A DNA stretch of 64,000 nt from Moheibacter lacus (GTDB taxonomy: Bacteria > Bacteroidota > Bacteroidia > Flavobacteriales > Weeksellaceae). The notes beneath the pieces were generated by a model. That model made no database searches. It was not told where the DNA came from and saw only the letters and a list, made by a program, of their open reading frames with translations. Below, in pieces: positions 34,285-42,507 of this stretch; positions within the stretch are counted from its first letter, which is position 1; each line of letters opens with the position of its first letter. A program made the position numbers and the translations under genes. Location: NCBI RefSeq assembly GCF_014042165.1, contig NZ_JACDZE010000001.1, forward strand, positions 434,001 to 498,000, written 5' to 3'.

Positions 34285-34671
34285 ATGAAAAGGATTCTCT
34301 CCATATTTTTCTTATCCATTTATCTGTTTTCTTATACAGAAGCAAGAGAATTATGGAAACTTCCCATCGTATTCCAGCATTTTCAGGAACATAAAATTTT
34401 AAATCCGGATTTGAGTTTTATTGATTTTTTGGATATCCATTACATGCACGGCTCTCCCCATGATGGGGATTATGACAGAGATATGCAGTTGCCGTTTAAA
34501 ACACCTTTTTCTTCTAATTGTGCTAACGCTAATTTTATAATAACAATTCCCGATTTTCTCACTGAACAAAAAATTTCTCAAATAGTAAAAAAACCTCTTT
34601 TATTTTATACCCTTTCCGGGTATTCCTATAATTTTCACTCCTCTATTTGGCAACCGCCAAAAATTTCATAA
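34285..34671 (+). CDS. small secreted protein of a Bacteroidota family with HYxHG...DYDxDMxLPFK motif
   Basis: 128 aa. A signal peptide (MKRILSIFFLSIYLFSYTEA) is followed by LPIVFQHFQEHKI, LSFIDFLDIHYMHGSPHDG, then DYDRDMQLPFKT. I recall proteins with this pattern as short exported proteins common in Bacteroidota, often next to heavy-metal or copper-efflux genes; no function is established. The His- and Asp-rich core could bind metal (inference). It opens a three-gene co-oriented set with a haem-binding protein and a P-type ATPase. Confidence 0.6.
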   Translation: MKRILSIFFLSIYLFSYTEARELWKLPIVFQHFQEHKILNPDLSFIDFLDIHYMHGSPHDGDYDRDMQLPFKTPFSSNCANANFIITIPDFLTEQKISQIVKKPLLFYTLSGYSYNFHSSIWQPPKIS

Positions 34672-34795
34672 TCCTATTTGAAATAATCTTTGTTGAATGC
34701 AATCCCGAATTGTAGCTTTCAGCAATATCATAAACTTTAATTGTTTTATTATCAAATAATTAAATAATGAAGTTAAAATTATAAAAAAAACTATC

Positions 34796-35272
34796 ATGAA
34801 TCTTAAAATAAAAAAATCAAATGTCTCAAAAAAGATATTTTTGGGAATTCTCGTTATTTTTCTGCTTATCCAGTTTTACCGGCCGGAAAAAAACATTTCC
34901 ACAGAACCAAGTGCCAACGAAATCGAATTACATTATAATGTACCGGAAAATGTGCAAACTATTTTACAAACCAGTTGTTACGACTGTCATTCCAATAACA
35001 CGAAATATCCCTGGTACAATAATGTTCAACCGATAGCTTTCTGGCTGAACAGTCATGTTATTGACGGAAAAAAACACCTGAATTTTGATGAATTCAATGC
35101 TTATACTTTGGATAGAAAAAGAAAAAAATTAAAAGAAATAGGCGAAACGCTTGAAGAAAACGAAATGCCATTGCCCTCTTATACCATCATTCATGGCGAC
35201 GCAAAGCTTTCTGATACAGATAAAAAAATGTTGATTGATTGGACAAATTCCCTATCAGACGGACTTAAATGA
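34796..35272 (+). CDS. haem-binding domain protein (CxxCH), membrane-anchored
   Basis: 158 aa. An N-terminal membrane anchor (FLGILVIFLLIQFYRP) leaves the rest in the periplasm. The haem-binding domain (PF14376 type) shows TSCYDCHSNNTKYPWYNN, a c-type CxxCH with its downstream partner region, and ends LSDTDKKMLIDWTNSL. A likely distal Met ligand is in EENEMPLPSY. These proteins are mono-haem electron carriers or sensors often found beside metal resistance genes. The ATPase gene starts 33 nt after its stop. Confidence 0.85.
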   Translation: MNLKIKKSNVSKKIFLGILVIFLLIQFYRPEKNISTEPSANEIELHYNVPENVQTILQTSCYDCHSNNTKYPWYNNVQPIAFWLNSHVIDGKKHLNFDEFNAYTLDRKRKKLKEIGETLEENEMPLPSYTIIHGDAKLSDTDKKMLIDWTNSLSDGLK

Positions 35273-35305
35273 TTTAATATCTTAAAAAAAAACACCCAAT
35301 TACCC

Positions 35306-37810
35306 ATGCCCTATAAAATTCCGGAATCTTTAAAGGGTCTTAACGACAGCGAAGTTGTGGCTTCTCGACAGCAATACGGTTACAATCGCATAAACACAAC
35401 ACAAAAAAATGGTTGGCTAGAATTGCTGGTCGATATTCTGAAAGAACCTATGTTAATTTTGCTAATTGCCATTTCGGTAATCTATGTCATCATCGGCGAT
35501 TATGGCGAAGCCTTATTTATGTTTGTTGCCATCGTCGCCGTTTCTGCTATTTCTTTTTATCAGGATAACAGAAGTAAAAAGGCATTGGAAGCATTGGAAA
35601 AACTGAACGAACCATTGAGTACGGTAATACGAAATGGTAAAGTTCTAAAAATTCCCACCCACGAGATTGTAGTGGGGGATTTGTGTATTACCGAAGAAGG
35701 AAAGATGATCAATGCCGATGGAAGCATTGTGCACAGCAATGATTTTTCCTTAAATGAAGCCTCTCTGACGGGAGAAAGTTTATCGGTTTTTAAAAACAAT
35801 GAAAGCGAAGACAATCAAGTTTATAGCGGCACTATTGTCGTCTCAGGATTAGCGGTTTTCAAAGTGGAAAAAATCGGTGCAGCAACCCGTTTGGGGAAAA
35901 TCGGTAGTTCGTTAGCGGAAATTAAAACAGAAGTTTCGCCTTTACAAGTACAGATCGGGAAGTTTGTAAAAACGATGGCAATCATCGGCATCATTATTTT
36001 TCTTTTGGTTTGTTTGGTCAATTATTACCAAACCCAAAATCTCCTGGACAGCCTGCTCAACGGATTGACATTGGCGATGTCTGTTTTACCCGAAGAAATC
36101 CCGGTTGCCTTTACCACTTTTATGGCTTTGGGTGCTTGGAAACTGATGCAGAAAGGCATCGTCATCAAACGAAGTAGCGTTGTGGAAACTCTGGGTAGTA
36201 CGACTGTAATTTGTACCGATAAAACCGGAACCATTACCGAAAACACTATGCACCTGAAGCATTTGTATGATTTTCGTTTAGATCAAACTTTTGATGAAAA
36301 TGATTTTGGAAATGATGCGCTCTCCGAATTGATCAATTATGCAATGTGGAGCAGTGAGCCGGTTCCCTATGACCCGATGGAAAAGACTCTGCACCGAATT
36401 TATGAACAAACCCAAAAAGCCGACAGACGGCAAAACTTCCAAATGATACACGAATATCCTTTGGAAGGTAAGCCTCCGATGATGACCCATCTTTTTGAAG
36501 ATGCGGGAAAGAACCGGATTATTGCAGCCAAAGGCGCACCAGAAGCGATATTGAATGTTTCTTCGCTTTCTGAGGAAGAAAAAAATAGAGTTGGGAAATT
36601 CATCAAAGATTTCGGCAAACAAGGTTATCGGGTGTTGGGTGTGGCTAAATCTGATTTTAAAGGCCAGGATTTTCCCGAAAGGCAGCAGGATTTTTCTTTT
36701 GAATTTTTAGGTTTAGTCGTGTTTTATGATCCGCCGAAAAAGGAGATTCAAAAAACATTCCAACAGATTTATGATGCCGGCATTCAGGTCAAAGTCATCA
36801 CCGGAGATAATACTGATACTACCAAAAGCATTGCCACACAGGCTGGAATTATACACGCTGAAAATACCATAGAAGGAAAAGAAATCATGGAGTATTCTGA
36901 AGCTGAATTATTGCAGAAAGCACAGGAAAAAGTGTTGTTTACAAGGATGTTTCCGGAAGCAAAATTGGCCGTGGTAAACGCTTTGAAGCAGGATGGCGAA
37001 GTGGTCGCGATGCTGGGCGATGGCATAAACGATGCACCTGCCTTGAAAGCAGCACACATCGGCGTGGCAATGGGTAACAAAGGAACGGAGATTGCCAAAG
37101 CCGCCGCTTCTTTGGTTATTATCGATGATGATTTAAGCAAACTGATTACCGGAATAGCTGCAGGAAGAAGAATTTATGCGAACATCAAAAAGGCGGTTCA
37201 GTACATCATTTCTATTCATATTCCGATTATTTTCACAGTTTCCATACCCCTGTTTTTAGGTTGGGTATTTCCACAAATCTTTACACCGGTGCATGTTATT
37301 TTTCTGGAACTGATTATGGGCCCCACCTGTTCTATTGTTTATGAAAATGAACCCATGGAAAAGAACACGATGCGTCGCAAACCGCGGAAAATGACCGACA
37401 CTTTCCTGAATTGGAAAGAATTAGGAATAAGCATTTTTCAGGGGTTAATCATCACAATCGGTGTATTGTTTGCTTATCAGTTGATGGTGCAAAAAGGAAG
37501 TAATGAAGAGCAAACAAGAGCTATGGTTTTTACCACATTGATTTTCGCCAACATCTTATTGAGTTTAACCAATCGTTCTTTTTATTACAGTTTATTTGAA
37601 AGTTTCAAAAATCGGAACCGCCTCTTTTTCGTAGTCATTGTTTTAACCCTTGTATTGCTTTTCGTCATCTTATATTTTCCGGCGGTTGCAGCATTTTTTA
37701 AAGTGAGCGGATTGAGTTTTCAGGACTTAGGAATCGCAGTGATCATTGCCATAGTTTCGGTTTTGTGGTTTGAAATTTATAAATTGGTGAAAAGAAAAAT
37801 TTCTAATTAA
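35306..37810 (+). CDS. cation-translocating P-type ATPase (P2-like, PEEIP type)
   Basis: 834 aa. All P-type hallmarks are present: SLTGESL in the actuator domain, CTDKTGTIT with the phosphorylated Asp, KGAPEA in the nucleotide domain, and MLGDGINDAPAL. About ten membrane helices. The M4 motif is PEEIP where SERCA-type pumps have PEGLP, and M6 reads MGPTCSIVYENEP rather than the N..D calcium ligands. These put it in a less-studied P2-like branch. There is no N-terminal heavy-metal HMA domain and no CPC motif, so it is not a P1B copper/zinc pump. The ion is unknown; co-location with a haem protein suggests metal or cation homeostasis. Confidence 0.9.
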   Translation: MPYKIPESLKGLNDSEVVASRQQYGYNRINTTQKNGWLELLVDILKEPMLILLIAISVIYVIIGDYGEALFMFVAIVAVSAISFYQDNRSKKALEALEKLNEPLSTVIRNGKVLKIPTHEIVVGDLCITEEGKMINADGSIVHSNDFSLNEASLTGESLSVFKNNESEDNQVYSGTIVVSGLAVFKVEKIGAATRLGKIGSSLAEIKTEVSPLQVQIGKFVKTMAIIGIIIFLLVCLVNYYQTQNLLDSLLNGLTLAMSVLPEEIPVAFTTFMALGAWKLMQKGIVIKRSSVVETLGSTTVICTDKTGTITENTMHLKHLYDFRLDQTFDENDFGNDALSELINYAMWSSEPVPYDPMEKTLHRIYEQTQKADRRQNFQMIHEYPLEGKPPMMTHLFEDAGKNRIIAAKGAPEAILNVSSLSEEEKNRVGKFIKDFGKQGYRVLGVAKSDFKGQDFPERQQDFSFEFLGLVVFYDPPKKEIQKTFQQIYDAGIQVKVITGDNTDTTKSIATQAGIIHAENTIEGKEIMEYSEAELLQKAQEKVLFTRMFPEAKLAVVNALKQDGEVVAMLGDGINDAPALKAAHIGVAMGNKGTEIAKAAASLVIIDDDLSKLITGIAAGRRIYANIKKAVQYIISIHIPIIFTVSIPLFLGWVFPQIFTPVHVIFLELIMGPTCSIVYENEPMEKNTMRRKPRKMTDTFLNWKELGISIFQGLIITIGVLFAYQLMVQKGSNEEQTRAMVFTTLIFANILLSLTNRSFYYSLFESFKNRNRLFFVVIVLTLVLLFVILYFPAVAAFFKVSGLSFQDLGIAVIIAIVSVLWFEIYKLVKRKISN

Positions 37811-37823
37811 TAATCCATTCAAA

Positions 37824-38208
37824 ATGAACATATTCAGTTATTGAAATCATAGTATGTGATTTTCAGCAAGAAAGTATAGATTTTTATTCTAAATTATTCC
37901 AAAAAAAAACCTGATTTGAATGTTCCGGGATGAGTGAATTCCAACTTGCCGAGAACTGCAAGTTAGGTCTGATGCCCAATAAAGGAATTGCTCAATTTCT
38001 TTCCTACAAAAGATTTCATCCTGATTTGGGAAATGGCATTCCGAGACGTGAGCTTTATCTATATGTTGAAAATAGGGAGTTAGAATTTGAGAATGCCATA
38101 AAAATTTATGCACAATTCATTAGCCCGTTAGAAGAAAGAAATTGGGGCGATAAAGTTTGTTATTTTGCAGATTCTGACGGGATATTATTGCATTTGCAGA
38201 AAAATTAA
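37824..38208 (+). pseudogene. VOC (glyoxalase-like) family protein gene broken by frameshifts
   Basis: The intact 3' part (from 37930) encodes MSEFQLAENCKLGLMPNKGI ... DKVCYFADSDG, the C-terminal half of a VOC-fold protein. Upstream, IVCDFQQESIDFYSKLFQ is readable in the same frame, but between them an in-frame TGA interrupts. In the +1 frame the missing linker KKPDLNVPG can be read across a run of nine A. One extra A at 37901-37909 and one lost base near GGGATG (37927-37932) would explain this pair of compensating shifts. A further shift is needed to join the ATG at 37824. Either a real pseudogene or homopolymer sequencing errors. Confidence 0.65.
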
Positions 38209-38286
38209 TGAATTAAATATCCGGATAGCTGCAACTTATATTTTGCTGAAATTCCAACAACCCTTAATTTTAGGCAAATTTTAGAA

Positions 38287-39120
38287 ATGAGTAAAATCAA
38301 TTGGGAAACAATAAAAGAATACGAAGACATTACCTTTAAATATTGCGACGGCGTAGCCAGAATCGCCTTTAACCGACCGGAAGTCCGAAATGCCTTTCGT
38401 CCAAAAACCGTTTTTGAATTGCTCGACGCATTCTCAATTGCGGAAGAAGACCGAAAAATCGGTGTGATTCTCTTAACCGGCGAAGGACCATCTCCTAAAG
38501 ACGGCGGATGGGCGTTCTGTTCCGGTGGAGACCAACGCGTACGCGGAAAATTTGGTTACGAAGGTTCTGATAAAATCGGAAGATTGAACATCCTTGAAGT
38601 TCAGCGTTTGATCCGTTTCTCGACCAAAGTGGTAATTGCAGTCGTAAACGGTTGGGCAGTTGGAGGTGGGCATTCGCTCCATGTGGTTTGTGACATGACG
38701 ATTGCATCCAAAGAACATGCGATTTTTAAACAAACCGATGCCGATGTGGCGAGTTTTGACGGCGGATTTGGGTCGGCTTATTTGGCAAGACAAGTCGGAC
38801 AGAAACGCGCAAGAGAAATTTTCTTTTTGGGGTTGAATTATTCTGCCCAGGAAGCCTTTGATATGGGCATGGCAAATGCCGTTGTTCCACATGAAGAATT
38901 GGAAGAATTTTCTTTTAATTGGGCACAAGAAATTTTGACCAAATCACCAACCGCCATCAAAATGTTGAAATTTGCTTTCAATTTAATCGACGATGGACTC
39001 GTCGGCCAACAGGTTTTTGCAGGCGAAGCAACGCGACTCGCTTATGGAACTGATGAAGCCGAAGAAGGACGAAATGCATTTCTCGAAAAACGGAAACGGG
39101 ATTTTGATCGGTTCAGGTAA
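38287..39120 (+). CDS. menB: 1,4-dihydroxy-2-naphthoyl-CoA synthase
   Basis: 277 aa crotonase-fold enzyme of menaquinone synthesis that cyclises o-succinylbenzoyl-CoA. Visible are FNRPEVRNAFRPKTV, the oxyanion-hole region FCSGGDQRVRG, and the MenB-specific VVNGWAVGGGHSLHVVCDMT. DVASFDGGFGSAYLARQVGQ follows. Length is right for MenB. menA lies 2.5 kb downstream on the same strand, supporting the assignment; the intervening genes are a lipoprotein, an MFS carrier and a TA module. Confidence 0.95.
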   Translation: MSKINWETIKEYEDITFKYCDGVARIAFNRPEVRNAFRPKTVFELLDAFSIAEEDRKIGVILLTGEGPSPKDGGWAFCSGGDQRVRGKFGYEGSDKIGRLNILEVQRLIRFSTKVVIAVVNGWAVGGGHSLHVVCDMTIASKEHAIFKQTDADVASFDGGFGSAYLARQVGQKRAREIFFLGLNYSAQEAFDMGMANAVVPHEELEEFSFNWAQEILTKSPTAIKMLKFAFNLIDDGLVGQQVFAGEATRLAYGTDEAEEGRNAFLEKRKRDFDRFR

Positions 39121-39127
39121 ACCTATT

Positions 39128-39661
39128 ATGAAATTTATTTTTGCAATATTATTAGTTGGATTTACCTTTATACAATGTTCGAAAATTACTTCGAATGAAA
39201 ATACGAAGAAAATTTATACCATTGAAAATGCTGAATCCTTACTTCCTAAACCAATTGGACTTGTAAACGATTTCACCTATACATTTACCCAAGGCCAACG
39301 AGCTGAATTGGAAAAATTTCTTAGAGATTATTCCAAACGAACCACCAACCAAATAGTGATTGTTACCGTTGATGAAATTCAACCCTATACCAACATCAAT
39401 GATTATGCTACGGATTTGGGAAATTATTGGGGAGTTGGAACGGCCGAAAAGAACAATGGTTTGGTTATAGTCTTGAATATGAAAAGCAGAGAAATTCGAA
39501 TTTCGAGCGGATATGGAGCAGGAAAAGTTCTTTCGGATGAATTCTTAAAGAAAATAATCGACGAAGAAATCATTCCTTATTTTAAACAAAATAATTTTTA
39601 CGAAGGTTTGATGAAAGGATTAAATAAAATTATTGAACATTGGGATAAAACCTCACTTTAA
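39128..39661 (+). CDS. TPM-domain lipoprotein
   Basis: 177 aa. The start at MKFIFAILLVG gives a lipoprotein signal with the lipobox Cys in FIQCSK; longer readings run back into menB. The TPM domain (PF04536) shows LVNDFTYTFTQGQRAELEKF and then GLVIVLNMKSREIRISSGYG. TPM proteins are periplasmic phosphatase-like or photosystem-repair-like folds; in bacteria the role is unclear. It lacks the usual C-terminal membrane segment and glycine-rich tail. It starts 8 nt after menB, so it is very likely co-transcribed. Confidence 0.82.
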   Translation: MKFIFAILLVGFTFIQCSKITSNENTKKIYTIENAESLLPKPIGLVNDFTYTFTQGQRAELEKFLRDYSKRTTNQIVIVTVDEIQPYTNINDYATDLGNYWGVGTAEKNNGLVIVLNMKSREIRISSGYGAGKVLSDEFLKKIIDEEIIPYFKQNNFYEGLMKGLNKIIEHWDKTSL

Positions 39662-39700
39662 CGAATTAAATTCGCATCAAAATTAACATCCAAAACTCCA

Positions 39701-40951
39701 ATGGAAGATAATCCTCAAATCCCATCGGTCTGGAAAAACAAAGAATTCGTATCCTTTATTTTTTTACGGTTTTCGTTGATTTTTGCTTTGTTCATCCAAA
39801 GCACTTCTGTTGCCTATGAAATTTTCAGGGTGACCAAAGAAGAAATTTATTTGGGATTAATCGGACTTTTTGAATTTGCGCCGATTTTATTGACCGCGAT
39901 TTATGCTGGGCAATTGGTCGATAAATTGGACAAAAAGAAAGTGATCAAAAGGTCGATCATCACCTATATGTTTGCCTCGTTTATTTTATTGATCGTCAAT
40001 TTCCCGAGTATCAGAGAACAAGTCGGCATTCCGCTTTATTTGAGTGTTTGTTATTTGGTTTTCTTCATTTTGGGATTGACGAGATCCTTTTCAGGTCCTG
40101 CCGTTTTTTCATTATTAGCATTGGTCGTCCGAAAAGAAAATTATGAAAAAGCGATTCCACTGAGTTCTTCGGCTTTTATGATCGGATCGGTTTTGGGTCC
40201 GTTAGCTGGCGGATTGTTAATTGCGGGATTTGGAGTAGAAGTTGCGCTGGGAACCGCTTTTGTATTCATGTGCGTTTCGATGCTGATGATTTTACGTATC
40301 ACACCCAAACCGGCGATAAAAGAAGAAGCAGAATCGACAGAAACGCCATGGGAAAGGATGAAACAAGGATTGAAGTTCATCTGGGCGACGCCGATTATTT
40401 TAGCCGTTTTGAGTTTGGATATGTTTGCGGTTTTCTTTGGCGGTGCCGAATCTTTATTGCCCGCCGTGACGGAAAAAGTCCTGAATGCCGGTTCGGTAGA
40501 ATTTGGATGGTTGCGTTCGGCGCATGGAATTGGATCCCTTTTGATGTTATTTGGACTTTCTTCACTCCCATTATTGAAAAGTAGAGTAGGGCCAAAACTC
40601 TTAGGAAGTGTGGCGATGTTTGGGGTTTGCATCATCGTGTTTGGATTGTCGCGAAATTTTTATTTGTCGTTTTTCATTTTGATGTTGGGTGGTGCTTTTG
40701 ATGCCGTTTCCATGATCATCCGTCAAAGCATTTTACAATACAAAACACCTGAAAACCTGAAAGGCCGGGTTTCGTCTGTCAACAGTATTTTTGTGAGCAG
40801 TTCCAACGAATTGGGCGCATTTGAAAGTGGTGTGGCAGCGAGTTTGATGGGATTGGTTCCAGCGATTTTGTTTGGTGGAACGATGACGATCATTACCGTA
40901 ATTGTGATAGCGATTTCTATAAAAGCAATTCGGAAAGTGAAACTAGAATAA
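39701..40951 (+). CDS. MFS transporter
   Basis: 416 aa with about twelve membrane helices and a central loop rich in Glu and Lys (TPKPAIKEEAESTETPWER). Motif A-like residues GQLVDKLDKKKVIKRS follow TM2. The overall pattern resembles MFS_3/EntS-type exporters. The substrate is unknown. It is 40 nt after the TPM gene on the same strand; menA, its usual companion pathway, lies after the TA module. Confidence 0.88.
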   Translation: MEDNPQIPSVWKNKEFVSFIFLRFSLIFALFIQSTSVAYEIFRVTKEEIYLGLIGLFEFAPILLTAIYAGQLVDKLDKKKVIKRSIITYMFASFILLIVNFPSIREQVGIPLYLSVCYLVFFILGLTRSFSGPAVFSLLALVVRKENYEKAIPLSSSAFMIGSVLGPLAGGLLIAGFGVEVALGTAFVFMCVSMLMILRITPKPAIKEEAESTETPWERMKQGLKFIWATPIILAVLSLDMFAVFFGGAESLLPAVTEKVLNAGSVEFGWLRSAHGIGSLLMLFGLSSLPLLKSRVGPKLLGSVAMFGVCIIVFGLSRNFYLSFFILMLGGAFDAVSMIIRQSILQYKTPENLKGRVSSVNSIFVSSSNELGAFESGVAASLMGLVPAILFGGTMTIITVIVIAISIKAIRKVKLE

Positions 40952-40999
40952 AGAAGAATTAGAACAAAAATTCAAAAACCATACTTGTTATCGATACTT

Positions 41000-41023
41000 A
41001 TTTGGTGTACATTTACACCAAAT
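41000..41023. promoter_or_regulatory. TA operator: 10-bp inverted repeat upstream of parD
   Basis: ATTTGGTGTA at 41000-41009 and TACACCAAAT at 41014-41023, separated by 4 nt, ending 9 nt before the antitoxin ATG. Typical of ParD-type autoregulation. Confidence 0.75.
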
Positions 41024-41032
41024 CATGAAAAA

Positions 41033-41272
41033 ATGTCACGACAAAGTATTTCGTTTACAAAACCAAATGATGAATGGTTAAAAACACAAGTAGAAAATAA
41101 GGAATATTCGAGCAAAAGTGAATTGGTTAACGATTTGATCAGACAAGCGAGAAAACAGCAAATTGAGGTAGATTGGATACGAGCCAAATTGGAAAAAGCG
41201 GAAAAGAGCGGATTTTCGGAAGATTCAAAAGAAGATATTTTGGCGCAATCCAAACAATTACTAAATGGATAA
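41033..41272 (+). CDS. ParD-like antitoxin (type II toxin-antitoxin)
   Basis: 79 aa. MSRQSISFTKPNDEWLK and then YSSKSELVNDLIRQARKQQ form a ribbon-helix-helix DNA-binding domain of the ParD/CopG type. The charged C-terminal tail probably blocks the toxin. The start is set at MSRQSISF; the longer frame begins inside the operator. The last 8 nt overlap the toxin gene. A clean inverted repeat precedes it, so autoregulation is likely. Confidence 0.9.
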   Translation: MSRQSISFTKPNDEWLKTQVENKEYSSKSELVNDLIRQARKQQIEVDWIRAKLEKAEKSGFSEDSKEDILAQSKQLLNG

Positions 41273-41552
41273 ATATCGATTAAGTAATGAAGCCAAGGAA
41301 GACTTAATTCGAATTCATCAATATGGAATGCAAAAGTTTGGAATGATGCAGGCTGATAAATATTATTATTCTTTATTTGCATGTTTTGAAATGATTGCCG
41401 AACGTCCTTTTTCCTTTGAGTCCGTCGATTTCATTAAACCAGGATATAGACGCTGTGTTTGTGGAGTTGACAGTATTTATTTCAAAATCAATCAAGATGT
41501 TGTGGAAATTATGGCAATTTTGGGTAGACAAGATGTACAGCATATCCTTTAA
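41265..41552 (+). CDS. ParE/RelE-family toxin
   Basis: 95 aa. The ParE-type pattern is visible: YRLSNEAKEDLIRIHQYGMQ at the N-terminus, then ERPFSFESVDFIKPGYRRCV, then a C-terminal MAILGRQDV segment. ParE toxins poison DNA gyrase, RelE toxins cleave mRNA; this sequence looks closer to ParE, given its ParD partner. The gene overlaps the antitoxin by 8 nt. The module sits between an MFS gene and menA, all on the plus strand. Confidence 0.88.
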   Translation: MDKYRLSNEAKEDLIRIHQYGMQKFGMMQADKYYYSLFACFEMIAERPFSFESVDFIKPGYRRCVCGVDSIYFKINQDVVEIMAILGRQDVQHIL

Positions 41553-41597
41553 AGTTTTGAATTTCTCATTTAATTAATTAGAATTTACATTTCAAAT

Positions 41598-42491
41598 ATG
41601 AAAAAATGGATTGCGGCAGCAAGATTGCGCACTTTACCTTTGTCGATTAGCGGCATCATTTTGGGCTCATTGATCGCTTTGTCGGAAGGACATTGGAACT
41701 GGGCGATATTTGGTTTGGCTTTTTTGACGACTTTGTTTTTACAGGTATTGTCCAATTATGCCAACGATTACGGCGACGGAATCAAAGGAACAGACGCGGA
41801 AAGAATCGGCGAAAAACGAGCGGTAGCTTCCGGAGAAATTTCGGCGAAGCAAATGAAAAATGCCGTGATTTTATTTAGTGTCTTATCTGCTGTAACAGCT
41901 TTTCTACTAATTTACATTTCGTTTAAAGAGAATTTTCTCTGGGCGTTGTTGTTTATCTTTTTAACGTTTGCTTGTGTTTGGGCAGCGATCCGATATACCG
42001 TTGGAAAAAGCGCTTATGGATATGCCGGAATGGGCGATATTTTTGTGTTTGCTTTTTTTGGGATCATTTCGGTCTGGGGAAGTTATACTTTGTATCAGCA
42101 CGAAACCTTTCATCCTTCCATTTTTCTTCCGGCGGCAGCGATTGGACTATTAAGCACAGCCGTTTTGAATCTAAATAATTTACGCGACATCGAGACCGAT
42201 AGAAAAGCCGGAAAACTGACATTACCGCTCAGAATGGGTTTTCAAAACGGAAAAATTTATCAATCTACTCTAATTCTTCTTCCCTTTATTTTAAGTGTAA
42301 TTTATTTGTTCCAAATCGGGAAAACAGAGTGGTTTCGATTTTCATTTTTGATTCTTTTGATTCCTGCATCTCTATTTCTAAAAACCCTTTTTCAAACAAA
42401 CGAACCAAGACTTTTGGACAAAGAATTAAAAAAAGTAGCTTTGATGACGTTGGCATTTTCTTTACTTTTGGGCTCAGTTTTAACTTACTAA
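41598..42491 (+). CDS. menA: 1,4-dihydroxy-2-naphthoate polyprenyltransferase
   Basis: 297 aa UbiA-family membrane enzyme that prenylates dihydroxynaphthoate to demethylmenaquinone. About eight or nine helices. The first Asp-rich motif is NYANDYGDGIKGTDAER, and the second is LNNLRDIETDRKAGK. AARLRTLPLSISGI at the N-terminus is typical of MenA. Length matches. menB on the same strand upstream supports the pathway. It is 46 nt after the toxin gene. Confidence 0.93.
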   Translation: MKKWIAAARLRTLPLSISGIILGSLIALSEGHWNWAIFGLAFLTTLFLQVLSNYANDYGDGIKGTDAERIGEKRAVASGEISAKQMKNAVILFSVLSAVTAFLLIYISFKENFLWALLFIFLTFACVWAAIRYTVGKSAYGYAGMGDIFVFAFFGIISVWGSYTLYQHETFHPSIFLPAAAIGLLSTAVLNLNNLRDIETDRKAGKLTLPLRMGFQNGKIYQSTLILLPFILSVIYLFQIGKTEWFRFSFLILLIPASLFLKTLFQTNEPRLLDKELKKVALMTLAFSLLLGSVLTY

Positions 42492-42507
42492 TCAATTTAT
42501 TAAAATC

